Origin: Bythopirellula polymerisocia
GTDB lineage: Bacteria; Planctomycetota; Planctomycetia; Pirellulales; Lacipirellulaceae
Length of the DNA stretch: 64,000 bases
Direction: 5' to 3'
Assembly: GCF_007860015.1 (NCBI RefSeq)
Contig: NZ_SJPS01000003.1
Location: forward strand, 682,001 to 746,000
Shown one piece after another: positions 28,101-36,210 of this stretch (position 1 is its first letter; every line of letters begins with the position of its first letter). Below the pieces are notes generated by a model. That model saw only the letters and a program-made list of their open reading frames with translations. It did no database searches and had not been told where the DNA came from. Made by a program: the position numbers and the translations under genes.

Positions 28101-28159
28101 TGGGGGGACCAAACTGGCAACAGAAGTTCGACTCGTTGTTGAAGGAGTCACAAAAATGA
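25118..28159 (+). CDS. Large secreted TPR-repeat protein
   Basis: The 1013-residue product has a signal peptide (MFWLLLFAAGLCGTTLA) and many tetratricopeptide-like helical pairs over almost the entire length, for example RYFESALKLGGSEVSKDQLV, YFLSRLYWEQGRTSEAAALG and LGESLLAQGKFEPAIEQFTA. Such repeats serve protein-protein contacts. The frame begins at TTG 25073, but ATG 25118 (MNNRHMACRS) puts the signal peptide near the start. It overlaps the next TPR gene by 4 bases (ATGA) and leads an operon with exbB/exbD genes, so it may work with an energised envelope complex, perhaps like the periplasmic partners of Tol/Ton-type systems. Its exact function is unknown. Confidence 0.88.
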   Translation: MNNRHMACRSLDAAMFWLLLFAAGLCGTTLADDRSGDFLDKLREKGWHDVALEYLEQASDDPLATPEFLGRVEFEMAVTRSDLARRTVNANQRQAMLSEAAEGLRNFAAKNPNSPYSLTALGKLGNLLADQGLSVLKKAEQLSPQGASDQLREQARTMLVEAATTLEQVDRSIAEQLGTLSQVQPGQSNKEVLKQRQELEDKQAEVRFLLANLNYEKARTYAPDSAERHEVLEDAADGFARLQKEYENKLVGFYAQLYEGRCYQDMGNCKKALKIYESLVGHPVGHADFRKLLARAVRYRAECHLASNEPDKAIEECSEWLDRSRGEELEQPEWLAVTFRLANAYNHKIDSDEVSGNVSRMRTEVRKLLREVARQSGEFQNEARAALALSGENGSKPVEVKGFKDAFEAGKAAIEQMGSSQLAAKLAVKNNPDAVSDLQQQARENREAAIRYFESALKLGGSEVSKDQLVEARYFLSRLYWEQGRTSEAAALGLEIAQEHPDSPFASTAAQVTLAVYEGLFLEAQAANKKDALVEASQKLREIAELIVANWNDSPAAVTATNLLISIAMRENNLDEADQLLAKLPAESRSSASLSLGGSLWARYLQLAAESNPASDPTSKEFKSRAAKNLAEGYQSLSNDAKLNLAQAASVLYYVQYLLGEGDAKQALAVLENPTVGPLAQLDHPEFGGNSAFALETFKAALQVYLSVDPPQEKKAIAMMERLDRVTGSSPQAQKQLTSIYVNLGLQLQKEIKALTASGNQAKARSVAAAFAGLLRRVAERGDSQSWSVQTWLAETSMQLGGSLRGSDAERYLEQAEKAYRDLIAAAEKDPSTAPSELAVLAVRKKLGESLLAQGKFEPAIEQFTAVLTDKPNILELQQAAAEALQQWGATQSDPEKIEASIQGAQPQVNGKNLIWGWLKMAKFADLAKRNAALKTDPASVALAAKYYDLFFNARYHAAEARLAAANMANGTQRTEQKATVRQSIETLKQLYPDLGGPNWQQKFDSLLKESQK

Positions 28160-29205
28160 ATCAATTTCGTTGTCTTCTCAATCTTGCTTGCGTTGCTTGG
28201 CTTGCAATTTTATTTATTTGCTTGCCAGCCCAAGCTCAAACGGGGATCGACCGTGTGCAGCGACGCAATGGCTCCGATTCGGGGCAAGTTACTGAGACCA
28301 CTCCCCTCGGTGTGACCATCTCCAAGAGTGGTGTCACCAGCCAGATACCCGCCGAAGAAATCCGCAGCATCACGTTTGATGGGGAACCGCCTCAATTCAA
28401 TTCCATTCGCAGGGCGCTCAACCGAAGCCGATTTGACTCCGCGCAGGAAGCATTAGGGAATCTGGATCCAACCGAGATGGATCGCCCCGAAGTCCGGCAA
28501 GAGTTCGAATTCCTTTCGGCCACCGTTCAGGGAGATCTGGCATTGGCCGGCAAAGGAGACATGAAGGAAGCCATTGCCGCCGCGGGAGGTTTTCTCTCAA
28601 CGAATCGCACCAGCTACCATGTCCCGGAAGTGATCGAACTTCAAGGTAATTTGTATCTTGCTGCGGGAGACGCTGCTTCTGCTCGCAAGAAATACGAAAC
28701 TCTGGCGAAAGCTCCCGCCGCTTATTACAAGGCTCGTTCGGCGCTGTTAGTTGGCCAATTGCTGCAACGTGAAGGAATCCCCAACGGGGCTATCGAACAG
28801 TTTGACGCTGCAATCAAACTGGCCAGTGGCAACACCGGTGCAGAAGAGATGCTTACGACGGCCAAACTGCAGCGGGCCGTCAGCATGTCGGCTGCCGGTA
28901 AAAGCGAAGAAGGAATCGAAGCGATTAAACTAATGATCGTCGCCGCCCCCAGCGATGAGGAGCAGCTATTGGCACAAGGATACAACGCTCTGGGGGATAG
29001 TTATTTGGCGGCAGGCAATCTCAAGTCAGCCAGAAATGCCTACCTGCACGTTGACTTGCTCTTTGCCACCGCGCCTGATGAGCATGCCGAAGCATTGTAT
29101 AAGCTGGCTCGGATCTGGGAGGACTTGAAACAGCCCACCCGTGCAAAGGATGCCCAGCAGCGCCTCAGCGAGCAATACCCATTGAGTCCCTGGTCAGGGC
29201 GTTAA
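28156..29205 (+). CDS. Secreted TPR-repeat protein
   Basis: The 349-residue product has a signal peptide (CVAWLAILFICLPAQAQ). The first part after it (about 30-75) resembles a small beta domain seen in many planctomycete secreted proteins (GQVTETTPLGVTISKSGVTS, IPAEEIRSITFDGEP). Tetratricopeptide-like repeats follow from about 80 to the end (ALNRSRFDSAQEALGNLD, LLVGQLLQREGIPNGAIEQF, GYNALGDSYLAAGNLKSARN). It shares a 4-base overlap with the preceding TPR gene and is followed by exbB after 146 bases. Confidence 0.87.
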   Translation: MNQFRCLLNLACVAWLAILFICLPAQAQTGIDRVQRRNGSDSGQVTETTPLGVTISKSGVTSQIPAEEIRSITFDGEPPQFNSIRRALNRSRFDSAQEALGNLDPTEMDRPEVRQEFEFLSATVQGDLALAGKGDMKEAIAAAGGFLSTNRTSYHVPEVIELQGNLYLAAGDAASARKKYETLAKAPAAYYKARSALLVGQLLQREGIPNGAIEQFDAAIKLASGNTGAEEMLTTAKLQRAVSMSAAGKSEEGIEAIKLMIVAAPSDEEQLLAQGYNALGDSYLAAGNLKSARNAYLHVDLLFATAPDEHAEALYKLARIWEDLKQPTRAKDAQQRLSEQYPLSPWSGR

Positions 29206-29351
29206 GATGAAGCGATTGGGCGAAAAATGGGGGACGATTTGATCGTGGCAAGAAATGAGTTAGTACGTTAGATTAGAACATCTGAATAGTAACCTCGCGT
29301 CAGCCAATTTGAGGTTCGCGAAATTCCTCTGCACTTGGAGCATTCTAAACC

Positions 29352-30155
29352 ATGCAACTGGCCACACCACTTTTTCCTAATACACAGCGCGTCTGGCGGT
29401 TGACAGTTTATGTCCTAATGTCATTGCCGCTGTTGGTCTGTTGTTTTCAACTTCAACTAGTTTCTGCACAGGACCCGACTGCCTCGGGAGATGTAGCTGC
29501 TACTGAATCCGCTGTCGAACAGGTGAGCTATTTGCAGTGGGCTGCCGGCTCTTTGGGGTGGTTTTACGGCCTCGTGTTTCTCGGCCTCTCTTTTTCGCTG
29601 GTGGCGCTGTTTGTGATGAACCTCCTCACAGCGCGCAGGGAGAATGTCATCCCCAGCACGCTTGTCGAAGGTTTTGAGAAACAACTCGATGCCAAGCAAT
29701 ATCAGCAGGCCTACGATCTGGCCAAGAGTGATGAATCCTTCTTGGGCCATGTCTTGTCGGCGGGCTTGTCAAAAGTTTCTGCCGGCTACAACCAGGCCAT
29801 CGAAGCGATGCAAGAAGTGGGCGAAGAAGAAAATATGCGATTGGAACATCGGCTTAGCTATCTGGCCTTGATCGGATCGCTGAGTCCCATGATTGGTCTG
29901 TTGGGTACGGTGAGTGGTATGATCAGCTCTTTCAAAACGATCGCCAACACAGCCACGGGTGCTCCCGATCCCCAGTCGCTCGCTCAGGGTATTTCGACGG
30001 CCCTCTTCACTACTCTCGTGGGTCTAGCGCTCGCAATCCCCGCTCTGGCGGCCTATAACCTGCTTCGCAATCGCGTGGCACGACTGGTGCTGGAGGTCGG
30101 CATCGTCAGCGAAGGCCTGATGAACCGTTTCCAGAAACAACCCACGCAGCCGTAA
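29352..30155 (+). CDS. exbB: ExbB/TolQ/MotA-type proton channel protein
   Basis: ExbB-like proteins form the pentameric proton channel that energises TonB, Tol or similar envelope machines. The 267-residue product has a signal-like first hydrophobic segment (about 18-38), a membrane segment at about 72-95 (FYGLVFLGLSFSLVALFVMN) and two conserved ones (LSYLALIGSLSPMIGLLGTV and ALFTTLVGLALAIPALAAYN). The GLLGTV segment is the family signature. It is followed by two exbD genes; no tonB is seen nearby. The TPR proteins upstream may be its periplasmic partners. Confidence 0.92.
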   Translation: MQLATPLFPNTQRVWRLTVYVLMSLPLLVCCFQLQLVSAQDPTASGDVAATESAVEQVSYLQWAAGSLGWFYGLVFLGLSFSLVALFVMNLLTARRENVIPSTLVEGFEKQLDAKQYQQAYDLAKSDESFLGHVLSAGLSKVSAGYNQAIEAMQEVGEEENMRLEHRLSYLALIGSLSPMIGLLGTVSGMISSFKTIANTATGAPDPQSLAQGISTALFTTLVGLALAIPALAAYNLLRNRVARLVLEVGIVSEGLMNRFQKQPTQP

Positions 30156-30177
30156 CGAGAGTCGGAGTTTTTCAGCC

Positions 30178-30660
30178 ATGCGTATTCGGCCACGGGGACC
30201 ACAGGGAATTGTCGAAGGGGATTTGACCCCCATGATCGATATGGCGTTCCAGTTGATCGCCTTTTTCATGTTCGTGATCAATTTCTCGGAAGTCGAACAG
30301 GACCAACGTGTTACGCTGCCCGCCAGCGAATTGGCCCGACCTCCCGAGGCCCCTTACGAACAGCCGCTGACAATTCATCTGACTGATGATGACCATTTCA
30401 TCTACGGCGGCAAGGAACTCACCTCCATTGGAGCTTTGCGGTCGGATCTCTTGCAAGAGACACAGATAATCAAGCGATTGACGAATAAGGATATTGCCGA
30501 CGTCACGGTGATCATTCGTGGTGACGAGGATGCCAAGACGGGCATGGTGCAGCGAGTGATCCAGATCGCTCAGGAACTAGGCTTCGAAGCCTTTGCCCTG
30601 CGCGGCAAACAAAGCGACATCCCCACCCTCGGCGGCGAACGACAAATGCAACCTGAATAG
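30178..30660 (+). CDS. exbD: ExbD/TolR-type protein, first copy
   Basis: ExbD-like proteins dimerise inside the ExbB pore and carry the proton-binding Asp. The 160-residue product has a short cytoplasmic N-terminus, the signature GDLTPMIDMAFQLIAFFMFV with the Asp in PMIDM, and a periplasmic domain (about 45-145: LTIHLTDDDHFIYGGKEL, ADVTVIIRGDEDAKTGMV). It starts 22 bases after exbB. A second, different exbD copy follows at once, so the complex may be heterodimeric. Confidence 0.92.
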   Translation: MRIRPRGPQGIVEGDLTPMIDMAFQLIAFFMFVINFSEVEQDQRVTLPASELARPPEAPYEQPLTIHLTDDDHFIYGGKELTSIGALRSDLLQETQIIKRLTNKDIADVTVIIRGDEDAKTGMVQRVIQIAQELGFEAFALRGKQSDIPTLGGERQMQPE

Positions 30661-30704
30661 TATTACAACTCGCGCCTCGTAACTCACAACTCGCGACTTC
30701 CAAA

Positions 30705-31187
30705 ATGAAATTTCGCAATACCGATCACCGCGAACACATCGTCTTGCAGATGACGCCGATGATTGACATCGTATTTCAATTGATGGTGTTTTTTGTGTTC
30801 ACGTTTAAGATTGTGTTGCCCGAGGGGGATTTTAATATCCGCATGCCCTCGGCCCAGACAAGTACGGCCAGCGCGATGAGCGAGTCCCCCTTGCTGAGGG
30901 TCCGGTTGAGGGCAACTCCTCAGGGGGAATTGGCCCGCGTGCAATTTGGTGATGTGGTCCTCGATGGGGATGCTCCATTCTACCACCTGCAAACAAGAAT
31001 TCGTGATCTCATCGGCGATGAAGCAGGTCCCGGTTCCTCGGACCAGGAAGTGGAGATCGATGCCGACTATAATCTCAAATATCGATTTGCGATGAACGCG
31101 ATCACAGCAATCACAGGTTATGTTGACGATAATGGAGAGCAACACAAGCTCGTGGATCGGGTGCGGTTCGCACCACTGAACGAGTAA
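30705..31187 (+). CDS. exbD: ExbD/TolR-type protein, second copy
   Basis: The 160-residue product has the same signature (LQMTPMIDIVFQLMVFFVFT) and a periplasmic domain ending in a conserved-like helix (ALN equivalents replaced by NAITAITGYVDD). It differs clearly from the preceding copy in the periplasmic part, which suggests a different contact surface. It is 44 bases downstream of the first copy and 21 bases upstream of the YhaM-like nuclease. Confidence 0.9.
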   Translation: MKFRNTDHREHIVLQMTPMIDIVFQLMVFFVFTFKIVLPEGDFNIRMPSAQTSTASAMSESPLLRVRLRATPQGELARVQFGDVVLDGDAPFYHLQTRIRDLIGDEAGPGSSDQEVEIDADYNLKYRFAMNAITAITGYVDDNGEQHKLVDRVRFAPLNE

Positions 31188-31208
31188 CTGCTTAAGAAGG
31201 GTACGATC

Positions 31209-32249
31209 ATGTCCAAAGCCCAAACTTCTCTCTTTGATGGTGGTGACGTATCGTCTTCGCTCACAACCCTGTCAGCACTCACCAACGGCCAGGAGGCAGA
31301 TTTCTTTGCCCTGCTCTCTGCCAAGGAAGAACTTACCACCAAGAATGGCAAGCCCTACCATAAAGTGACTTTTCGTGATGCCCAGCGCGAGGTGAGCTTT
31401 CCCATCTGGAACGACACGAGTTGGTCGACCGTCTGTCGGGACCAATGGACGGTGGGCGAGTTCTATAAGTTGCGAGCCCTTTACCGAGAGACCGACTACG
31501 GCCCGCAACTGGAAATCCGCAAGATTCGACCCGTCGTCGAAGCGGATACCGCCGAGGGCTTTCGCCCAGAGATGTGCTTGCCTAGTTCGCGATTCGATCC
31601 GCATGAGATGTACGAAGAACTGATTTCGCTCACCAAGGATTTCATCGAAGACACGGAGATTTCGACCTTTGTACAGTCAATTCTCGAAGAGTATCAGATT
31701 ATTCTGCTCACACTCCCGGCAGCCAAGTACAATCACCACGCTCACGTCGGAGGATTCCTGGAACACGTACTCAGTGTCGCCAAAACGTGTGCTTACTTTG
31801 CCGACAAGTATGCCGAGTTGTATCCCGAGATGCAGTTAGACAAAGACTTGGTGATCGCCGGCGGCATCCTGCACGACATCGGCAAGGTCCGCGAACTAAC
31901 CGCCACTCCCGCCGGGGCAGAGTACACACCCGCGGGGACCCTCATCGGACACATCCTGCAGGGCCGCGACATCATCCGCGAGACGGCTGAAGAGAATACC
32001 ATCTCCGACGAGAAACTTCTGCGGCTCGAACACATCATCGTGGCCCACCAACGGCTCCCTGAATGGGGCTCTCCCAAAGCCCCGATGACCCCCGAGGCCC
32101 TGATCGTCCACCACGCCGACGACCTCGACGCCAAACTGCAAATGATGGCGATGGCCCTGGAAGATGACCCGGCCGAGGGCCCATTCACGAGCAATCGCAA
32201 CCCGCTCAGGCAGAAGATCTATCGCGGCGGTGAAGGGGAAGAAGCGTAA
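31209..32249 (+). CDS. YhaM-like HD-domain 3'-5' exoribonuclease
   Basis: The 346-residue product has an N-terminal OB-fold (about 20-120: ADFFALLSAKEELTTKNGKP, YHKVTFRDAQREVSFPIW) that would bind nucleic acid, then an HD phosphohydrolase domain. Metal-binding residues are visible in NHHAHVGGFLEHVLSVAKTC, AGGILHDIGKVREL and HHADDLDAKLQMM. This architecture matches the YhaM/CBF1 family of 3'-5' nucleases active on RNA and ssDNA. It follows exbD after 21 bases but is functionally unrelated to it. The 266 bases after it carry no gene; there are two small hairpins (32345-32361 and 32402-32418). Confidence 0.86.
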   Translation: MSKAQTSLFDGGDVSSSLTTLSALTNGQEADFFALLSAKEELTTKNGKPYHKVTFRDAQREVSFPIWNDTSWSTVCRDQWTVGEFYKLRALYRETDYGPQLEIRKIRPVVEADTAEGFRPEMCLPSSRFDPHEMYEELISLTKDFIEDTEISTFVQSILEEYQIILLTLPAAKYNHHAHVGGFLEHVLSVAKTCAYFADKYAELYPEMQLDKDLVIAGGILHDIGKVRELTATPAGAEYTPAGTLIGHILQGRDIIRETAEENTISDEKLLRLEHIIVAHQRLPEWGSPKAPMTPEALIVHHADDLDAKLQMMAMALEDDPAEGPFTSNRNPLRQKIYRGGEGEEA

Positions 32250-32515
32250 TAAGGCGCTTCCGGGAACCTTTTCCATTCGCGGTTAGGATCATCGATGCCC
32301 GCGGAATTGAATGGTCAAGATTGTGAGTGTGGAGTAATTTTTTGCAAACCGAAAAGGTTTGTGCCAAAATATTTTATCCCCAAGGGATACCAAAGTTGCG
32401 TGCGGATGCTAAATCCGCTCAAAGACTCAAAAGATTTTCACAATGGCCATTAAATTCCCTGACGAACTGAAAAAGTAAATCATTCCTAACACTGAACTCA
32501 AAGCGAGCACATCCG

Positions 32516-33649
32516 ATGACACGATGCACCTACCTTGCTCACTGGTTAGTTTTAGCAATCCTCTTGTTTGCAAATCCGCCAAGCTCAATTGCCCTGGAGG
32601 TGGAAACTCTCAAGATCGGAGCAGCGGCCCCCGATTTCGAACTCCCCGGCGTCGACGGCAAAACCTACTCCCTGTCGGACTTCGCCGATGCCAAGCTCTT
32701 GATGGTGATCTTCACCTGCAATCACTGTCCGACCGCCCAGGCCTACGAAGCACGAATCAAGCAGCTCAATGACCAGTACCAGGATCGTGGCGTGGCACTC
32801 GTGGCTATATCACCCAACGACCCGCTGGCTGTGCGACTCGACGAACTTGGTTATTCGGATTTGAATGACTCCTTCGAAGACATGAAAACTCGAGCCCAGG
32901 ACGAGGGATTTGAGTTCCCTTATCTCTACGATGGCGAAACCCAAGAAACCTCGCGGGCCTACGGAGTACGGGCGACTCCGCACGTCTACCTCTTCGATGC
33001 GGAGCGCAAACTCCGCTATGTGGGGCGAATCGACGACAACGACGTCAAGCCACCCGCATCGCACGACGCCCGCAACGCTCTCGAAGAGTTGCTCTCTGGC
33101 AAAGAGGTCACCGTCCCGACTACCAGAGTCTTCGGCTGTTCCACCAAATGGTCCGACAAACGCGAGTCGGCCCAGGAGTCCTTGGCACAGTGGAACCAGG
33201 AAGAAGCCGAGCTTAAAACGATCACGCCCGAAGAACTGCACACGCGACTCACCCAGAAATCGGACAAGTACCGCCTGGTCAATGTCTGGGCCACCTGGTG
33301 TGCCCCCTGTGTGGGAGAGCTTGAAGAATTGGTAACCATGCACCGCATGTACCGCAAGCGGCCTTTTGAGTTGATCACCGTCTCAGCCGACGAATTATCC
33401 AATGCCAAAGCCGCCGAGAAAGTACTCGATGAAAAACACTGCTCGGCCACGAACTACCTCCTGGACGCCCAAACCCGCGACGACCTATTCGAAGCCGTCG
33501 ATCCCGCATGGCAAGGGGCCCTCCCCTACACGGTCCTGATTGACCCCGATGGCACAGTCGTCCACCGCATCCACGATTCGTTTGATGCAGCCAAACTCAA
33601 AAGGGTCATTGTAGAGCACCTGGGCCGGACCTACGCCGAGCAAAACTAG
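32516..33649 (+). CDS. Secreted protein with two thioredoxin-like domains
   Basis: The 377-residue product has a signal peptide (HWLVLAILLFANPPSSIA) followed by two thioredoxin-fold domains. The first (about 35-195) is an AhpC/TSA-like redoxin with FTCNHCPTAQAYEARI, so its cysteines form CxxC (CNHC). The second (about 240-375) is TlpA-like with VNVWATWCAPCVGELEEL. Such two-domain proteins are probably thiol-disulfide reductants acting in the periplasm. No partner cytochrome maturation gene is nearby. It has its own 266-base upstream gap. Confidence 0.88.
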   Translation: MTRCTYLAHWLVLAILLFANPPSSIALEVETLKIGAAAPDFELPGVDGKTYSLSDFADAKLLMVIFTCNHCPTAQAYEARIKQLNDQYQDRGVALVAISPNDPLAVRLDELGYSDLNDSFEDMKTRAQDEGFEFPYLYDGETQETSRAYGVRATPHVYLFDAERKLRYVGRIDDNDVKPPASHDARNALEELLSGKEVTVPTTRVFGCSTKWSDKRESAQESLAQWNQEEAELKTITPEELHTRLTQKSDKYRLVNVWATWCAPCVGELEELVTMHRMYRKRPFELITVSADELSNAKAAEKVLDEKHCSATNYLLDAQTRDDLFEAVDPAWQGALPYTVLIDPDGTVVHRIHDSFDAAKLKRVIVEHLGRTYAEQN

Positions 33650-33779
33650 TGGCGCAGGCTTCCAAGCCTGTCGAGTCGGGTAGACTCGCCCAAAATAGAG
33701 AATGTTCACTCCGCAAGCAGCCTGCCAACTGCCGCCGGTCTGCTAGTCGAGCACTCGGCATCTATGTAGGCTGGAGGGC

Positions 33780-34379
33780 ATGCTAGACGAGATACGAGAC
33801 TGGTTCGCAACACACGAACTCGATGGCGGTGACTTCTTCGCTTGTCCGAGTGGCTATCCATTTACTGTCGTTCCTCCGAAACCCGGCACAGAGACAATCC
33901 TCTACAGTACTAAGACGGACAGCATACGCAGATTAGTTCACGACCTAGAAGGGAACCAGACCTTTGCTGCAATTCTGCGGGGTGGGTTGCCTTCAGACGA
34001 TGATTTATACTGGTTTCGTTCGCAAGTCGGGTCGCGCCAGCTGCTTTTTTGGGGCGATGCCGATCCTGCTGACTTGCTCACCTTTGCCTGGCTTCGCGAG
34101 TCCCTTCCGATCCAATACTGCGGTCTCTCGGACAATATTTTACAGCAATGTGGCGTCGAACTGCGCGACAACCTGACAATACAACTTGCTGAGTCAGAAG
34201 TTGCGGCTTTGCCCTTGGTGACCAAGTGTCTCGGTGACTTGCAGAGCCATCTTGGCTCGTGGTGCTCTGGCTTATTGTCGTCAGGTCGCAAGATCGAAGT
34301 GGAAGCCCTTTTTAGTTTCGCTAAGTGCACGCCATCCGAATTGGAGACCGTACTGTTGGAGAGCGGCAAGGAGGTCTAG
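33780..34379 (+). CDS. Hypothetical protein with a Toprim-like DxD segment
   Basis: I do not recognise this 199-residue protein with certainty. It has no signal peptide or membrane segment. The segment RQLLFWGDADPADLLTFAWL followed by LPIQYCGLSDNIL resembles the central strand and DxD acidic pair of Toprim domains, such as the C-terminal domain of JetD-type nucleases. The upstream conserved Glu of Toprim is not clear. It lies 180 bases before the start of the retron RNA. It could be a nuclease or inhibitor, or an unrelated cargo gene. Confidence 0.6.
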   Translation: MLDEIRDWFATHELDGGDFFACPSGYPFTVVPPKPGTETILYSTKTDSIRRLVHDLEGNQTFAAILRGGLPSDDDLYWFRSQVGSRQLLFWGDADPADLLTFAWLRESLPIQYCGLSDNILQQCGVELRDNLTIQLAESEVAALPLVTKCLGDLQSHLGSWCSGLLSSGRKIEVEALFSFAKCTPSELETVLLESGKEV

Positions 34380-34562
34380 TGTGATGCCAGCCAGCCGCGG
34401 CAGCCGCGTTTCGCTGGTAGCTGGGCGGTGGTGTTGCCCTCGAAATCCGCGATTCGCACTGAAATGTATGTGCTTGTCTGGACTTGCTTCCGGCCATCTC
34501 TCGTCAGCTGTATGATAGGTTTCTTGACGACATGCGGATTACTGTTCACTCCAATACTTTTG

Positions 34563-34731
34563 GGGCGACAGAGTATCCCAAGCTGGTTACGCTCGAACTT
34601 AAAGTTCGACTAACCTCTCTGGGGCTACCCCAGGGAATCGTGAATGGTTGAATTTCCGGCGCGTGAGCTGCGACGCGTTCCACGCATGATAGCTCACGCT
34701 GGACCAGACTCGTTGGGGTATTCTGTCGCCC
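34563..34731 (+). ncRNA. Retron msr-msd RNA
   Basis: The RNA has every part expected of a retron primer-template. Segment a1 (34563-34581) pairs with a2 (34713-34731) over 19 bp with two G-U pairs. The a1 end is followed immediately by AGC (34581-34583), so G34582 is the likely branching guanosine. Two msr hairpins follow: 34585-34615 (outer stem GGTTA/TAACC, inner stem TCGAAC/GTTCGA) and 34617-34635 (8 bp including one G-U, 3-base loop). The msd hairpin has a 9-bp stem (34661-34669 with 34691-34699), a 5x5 internal loop and a 4-bp tip (34675-34678 with 34682-34685). The reverse transcriptase starts 9 bases after a2. The ends of the mature RNA and DNA are inferred. Confidence 0.88.
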
Positions 34732-34740
34732 ATTTTGAAT

Positions 34741-36063
34741 ATGAGCACTCGCAATCATACAGCAAATGCACTTGCTAGGATTTTCCTTGCGGGGAAATTT
34801 GAGTCGGACGAGATGGTTGAACGTGCTAGTCACCTCTTAGCAAAGCGATGGCGTTGGCTACGCCCACTAGCACGACGAGTCGTGGCGGCTTATGACGGGA
34901 AGCCACTTCCTCGAAGTATTGCTCTGACCAAGTTCATACTGTCAGATCTTGGCTTCTCACGAGCACTAGAAAAACACGAGGTGCATGTTGTACATCCGCT
35001 CATCAACGTACCGACCATGAATCCAATTGCGGTAGCCAATACTTGGCGACTTCCGTCGATTTGTACTATCAAAGAATTAGCTGATTTGCTCAGCATAACG
35101 GTAAGCGAACTCAACTGGTTTGCCGACTTAAAACTGTTTGAATACAAGCGAAATCGGGGAGCGTTAAGGCACTACCGATATAGACCCGTGACAAAACGCT
35201 TTGGACGGATTCGACTGATCGAAGCGCCAAAGCCTCGCCTCAAAGTAATACAAACACTAATCCTATCCACCATTCTAAATAACGTCCCACCTCACACTGC
35301 AGCACATGGATTTCGTCGGGGTCGCTCGATCAAGACATTCGCCGAACCTCATACTGATAAAATGGCAGTGTTGAAGATCGACCTAAGTGACTTTTTTCCG
35401 TCTATTTCGATCGCGCGGGTGCAGTCGTTATTTCGCGCTCTTGGCTATCCAGAGTTAGTTGCCGATACGCTCGCAGGTTTGTGCAGTAATGCAACACCAC
35501 TTGACGTTTGGGACAGCCCAAAGGTCGATTCACCGGCCAAAAACATACGCCAAGTGCGATGGCTATACGCTAATCCACACTTGCCACAGGGAGCACCAAC
35601 GTCACCTACACTGGCGAACCTCTGCGCGTACCGACTCGATTGTCGTCTATCTGCATTGGCTGAGTCGGTAGGAGCCGTATACACAAGGTACGCGGACGAC
35701 TTGGCGTTTTCTGGCGATGACAGCTTTGCAAGAGTAGCCAAGAGATTTCAGATACATGTTTGCGCAACTGCCATGGAGGAGGGATTTCGAGTACATCACC
35801 GAAAGACTCGCATTATGCGCCGCGGAGTTCGTCAAAGAATCGCCGGGCTAGTCGTAAACAAGCACCTTAATCTAGCCAGAAACGACATTGATCGCCTTAA
35901 AGCCATCCTGACGAACTGTATACGGTTCGGAGCACATACTCAGAACCGTAGCGAACAGGACGACTTTCGCGCACACCTTTATGGTCGAGTTGCTTTTGTA
36001 GAGTCGATAAACCCACGTAAGGGAAGCAAGTTACGACAGCTGTTGGAGCAGGTAGAGTGGTAG
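34741..36063 (+). CDS. Retron-type reverse transcriptase
   Basis: The enzyme would reverse-transcribe the msd part of the RNA just upstream into branched msDNA. The 440-residue product has RT motif 1 (RLIEAPKPRLKVIQ, about 158-171), motif 2 (AHGFRRGRSI, 188-197), a retron-type box before motif 3 (AEPH, 201-204, in place of NAxxH), motif 3 (LKIDLSDFFPSIS), motif 4 (LPQGAPTSPTLANL), the catalytic YADD (317-320) and motif 6 with RQRIAGLVVN in place of the retron VTG. The N-terminal 110 residues are an extra extension. It resembles the myxobacterial Mx162-type retron enzymes most closely, from memory. The frame continues to TTG 34735, but ATG 34741 is preferred. There is no maturase or endonuclease domain, so it is not a group II intron protein. 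Confidence 0.92.
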   Translation: MSTRNHTANALARIFLAGKFESDEMVERASHLLAKRWRWLRPLARRVVAAYDGKPLPRSIALTKFILSDLGFSRALEKHEVHVVHPLINVPTMNPIAVANTWRLPSICTIKELADLLSITVSELNWFADLKLFEYKRNRGALRHYRYRPVTKRFGRIRLIEAPKPRLKVIQTLILSTILNNVPPHTAAHGFRRGRSIKTFAEPHTDKMAVLKIDLSDFFPSISIARVQSLFRALGYPELVADTLAGLCSNATPLDVWDSPKVDSPAKNIRQVRWLYANPHLPQGAPTSPTLANLCAYRLDCRLSALAESVGAVYTRYADDLAFSGDDSFARVAKRFQIHVCATAMEEGFRVHHRKTRIMRRGVRQRIAGLVVNKHLNLARNDIDRLKAILTNCIRFGAHTQNRSEQDDFRAHLYGRVAFVESINPRKGSKLRQLLEQVEW

Positions 36064-36210
36064 CTGGCGTCCCAACGACACAGACACCATTGACCCGACC
36101 CTCCCCAATATCTTGGGATTTGGACTTCAAATGGCAGGCAACGCTTACTTCCCATCACTTCATGAGCCTCCACTTTGGAACTCGCTGTAGATTCAGTCGA
36201 GAGCCCTTCA

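Noticed and set aside
32443..32478. 11-codon frame MAIKFPDELKK upstream of the redoxin gene
   Set aside because: Too short, without a clear ribosome site or attenuator structure; chance cannot be excluded.
34501..34560. Promoter for the retron RNA
   Set aside because: TTGACG (34524-34529) and TATGAT (34511-34516) are visible, but neither has a partner hexamer at normal spacing, so no promoter is called.
34741..36063. Group II intron or DGR reverse transcriptase
   Set aside because: No maturase X or endonuclease domain, no intron RNA domains V/VI, and no template/variable repeats; the a1/a2-msr-msd structure fits a retron.
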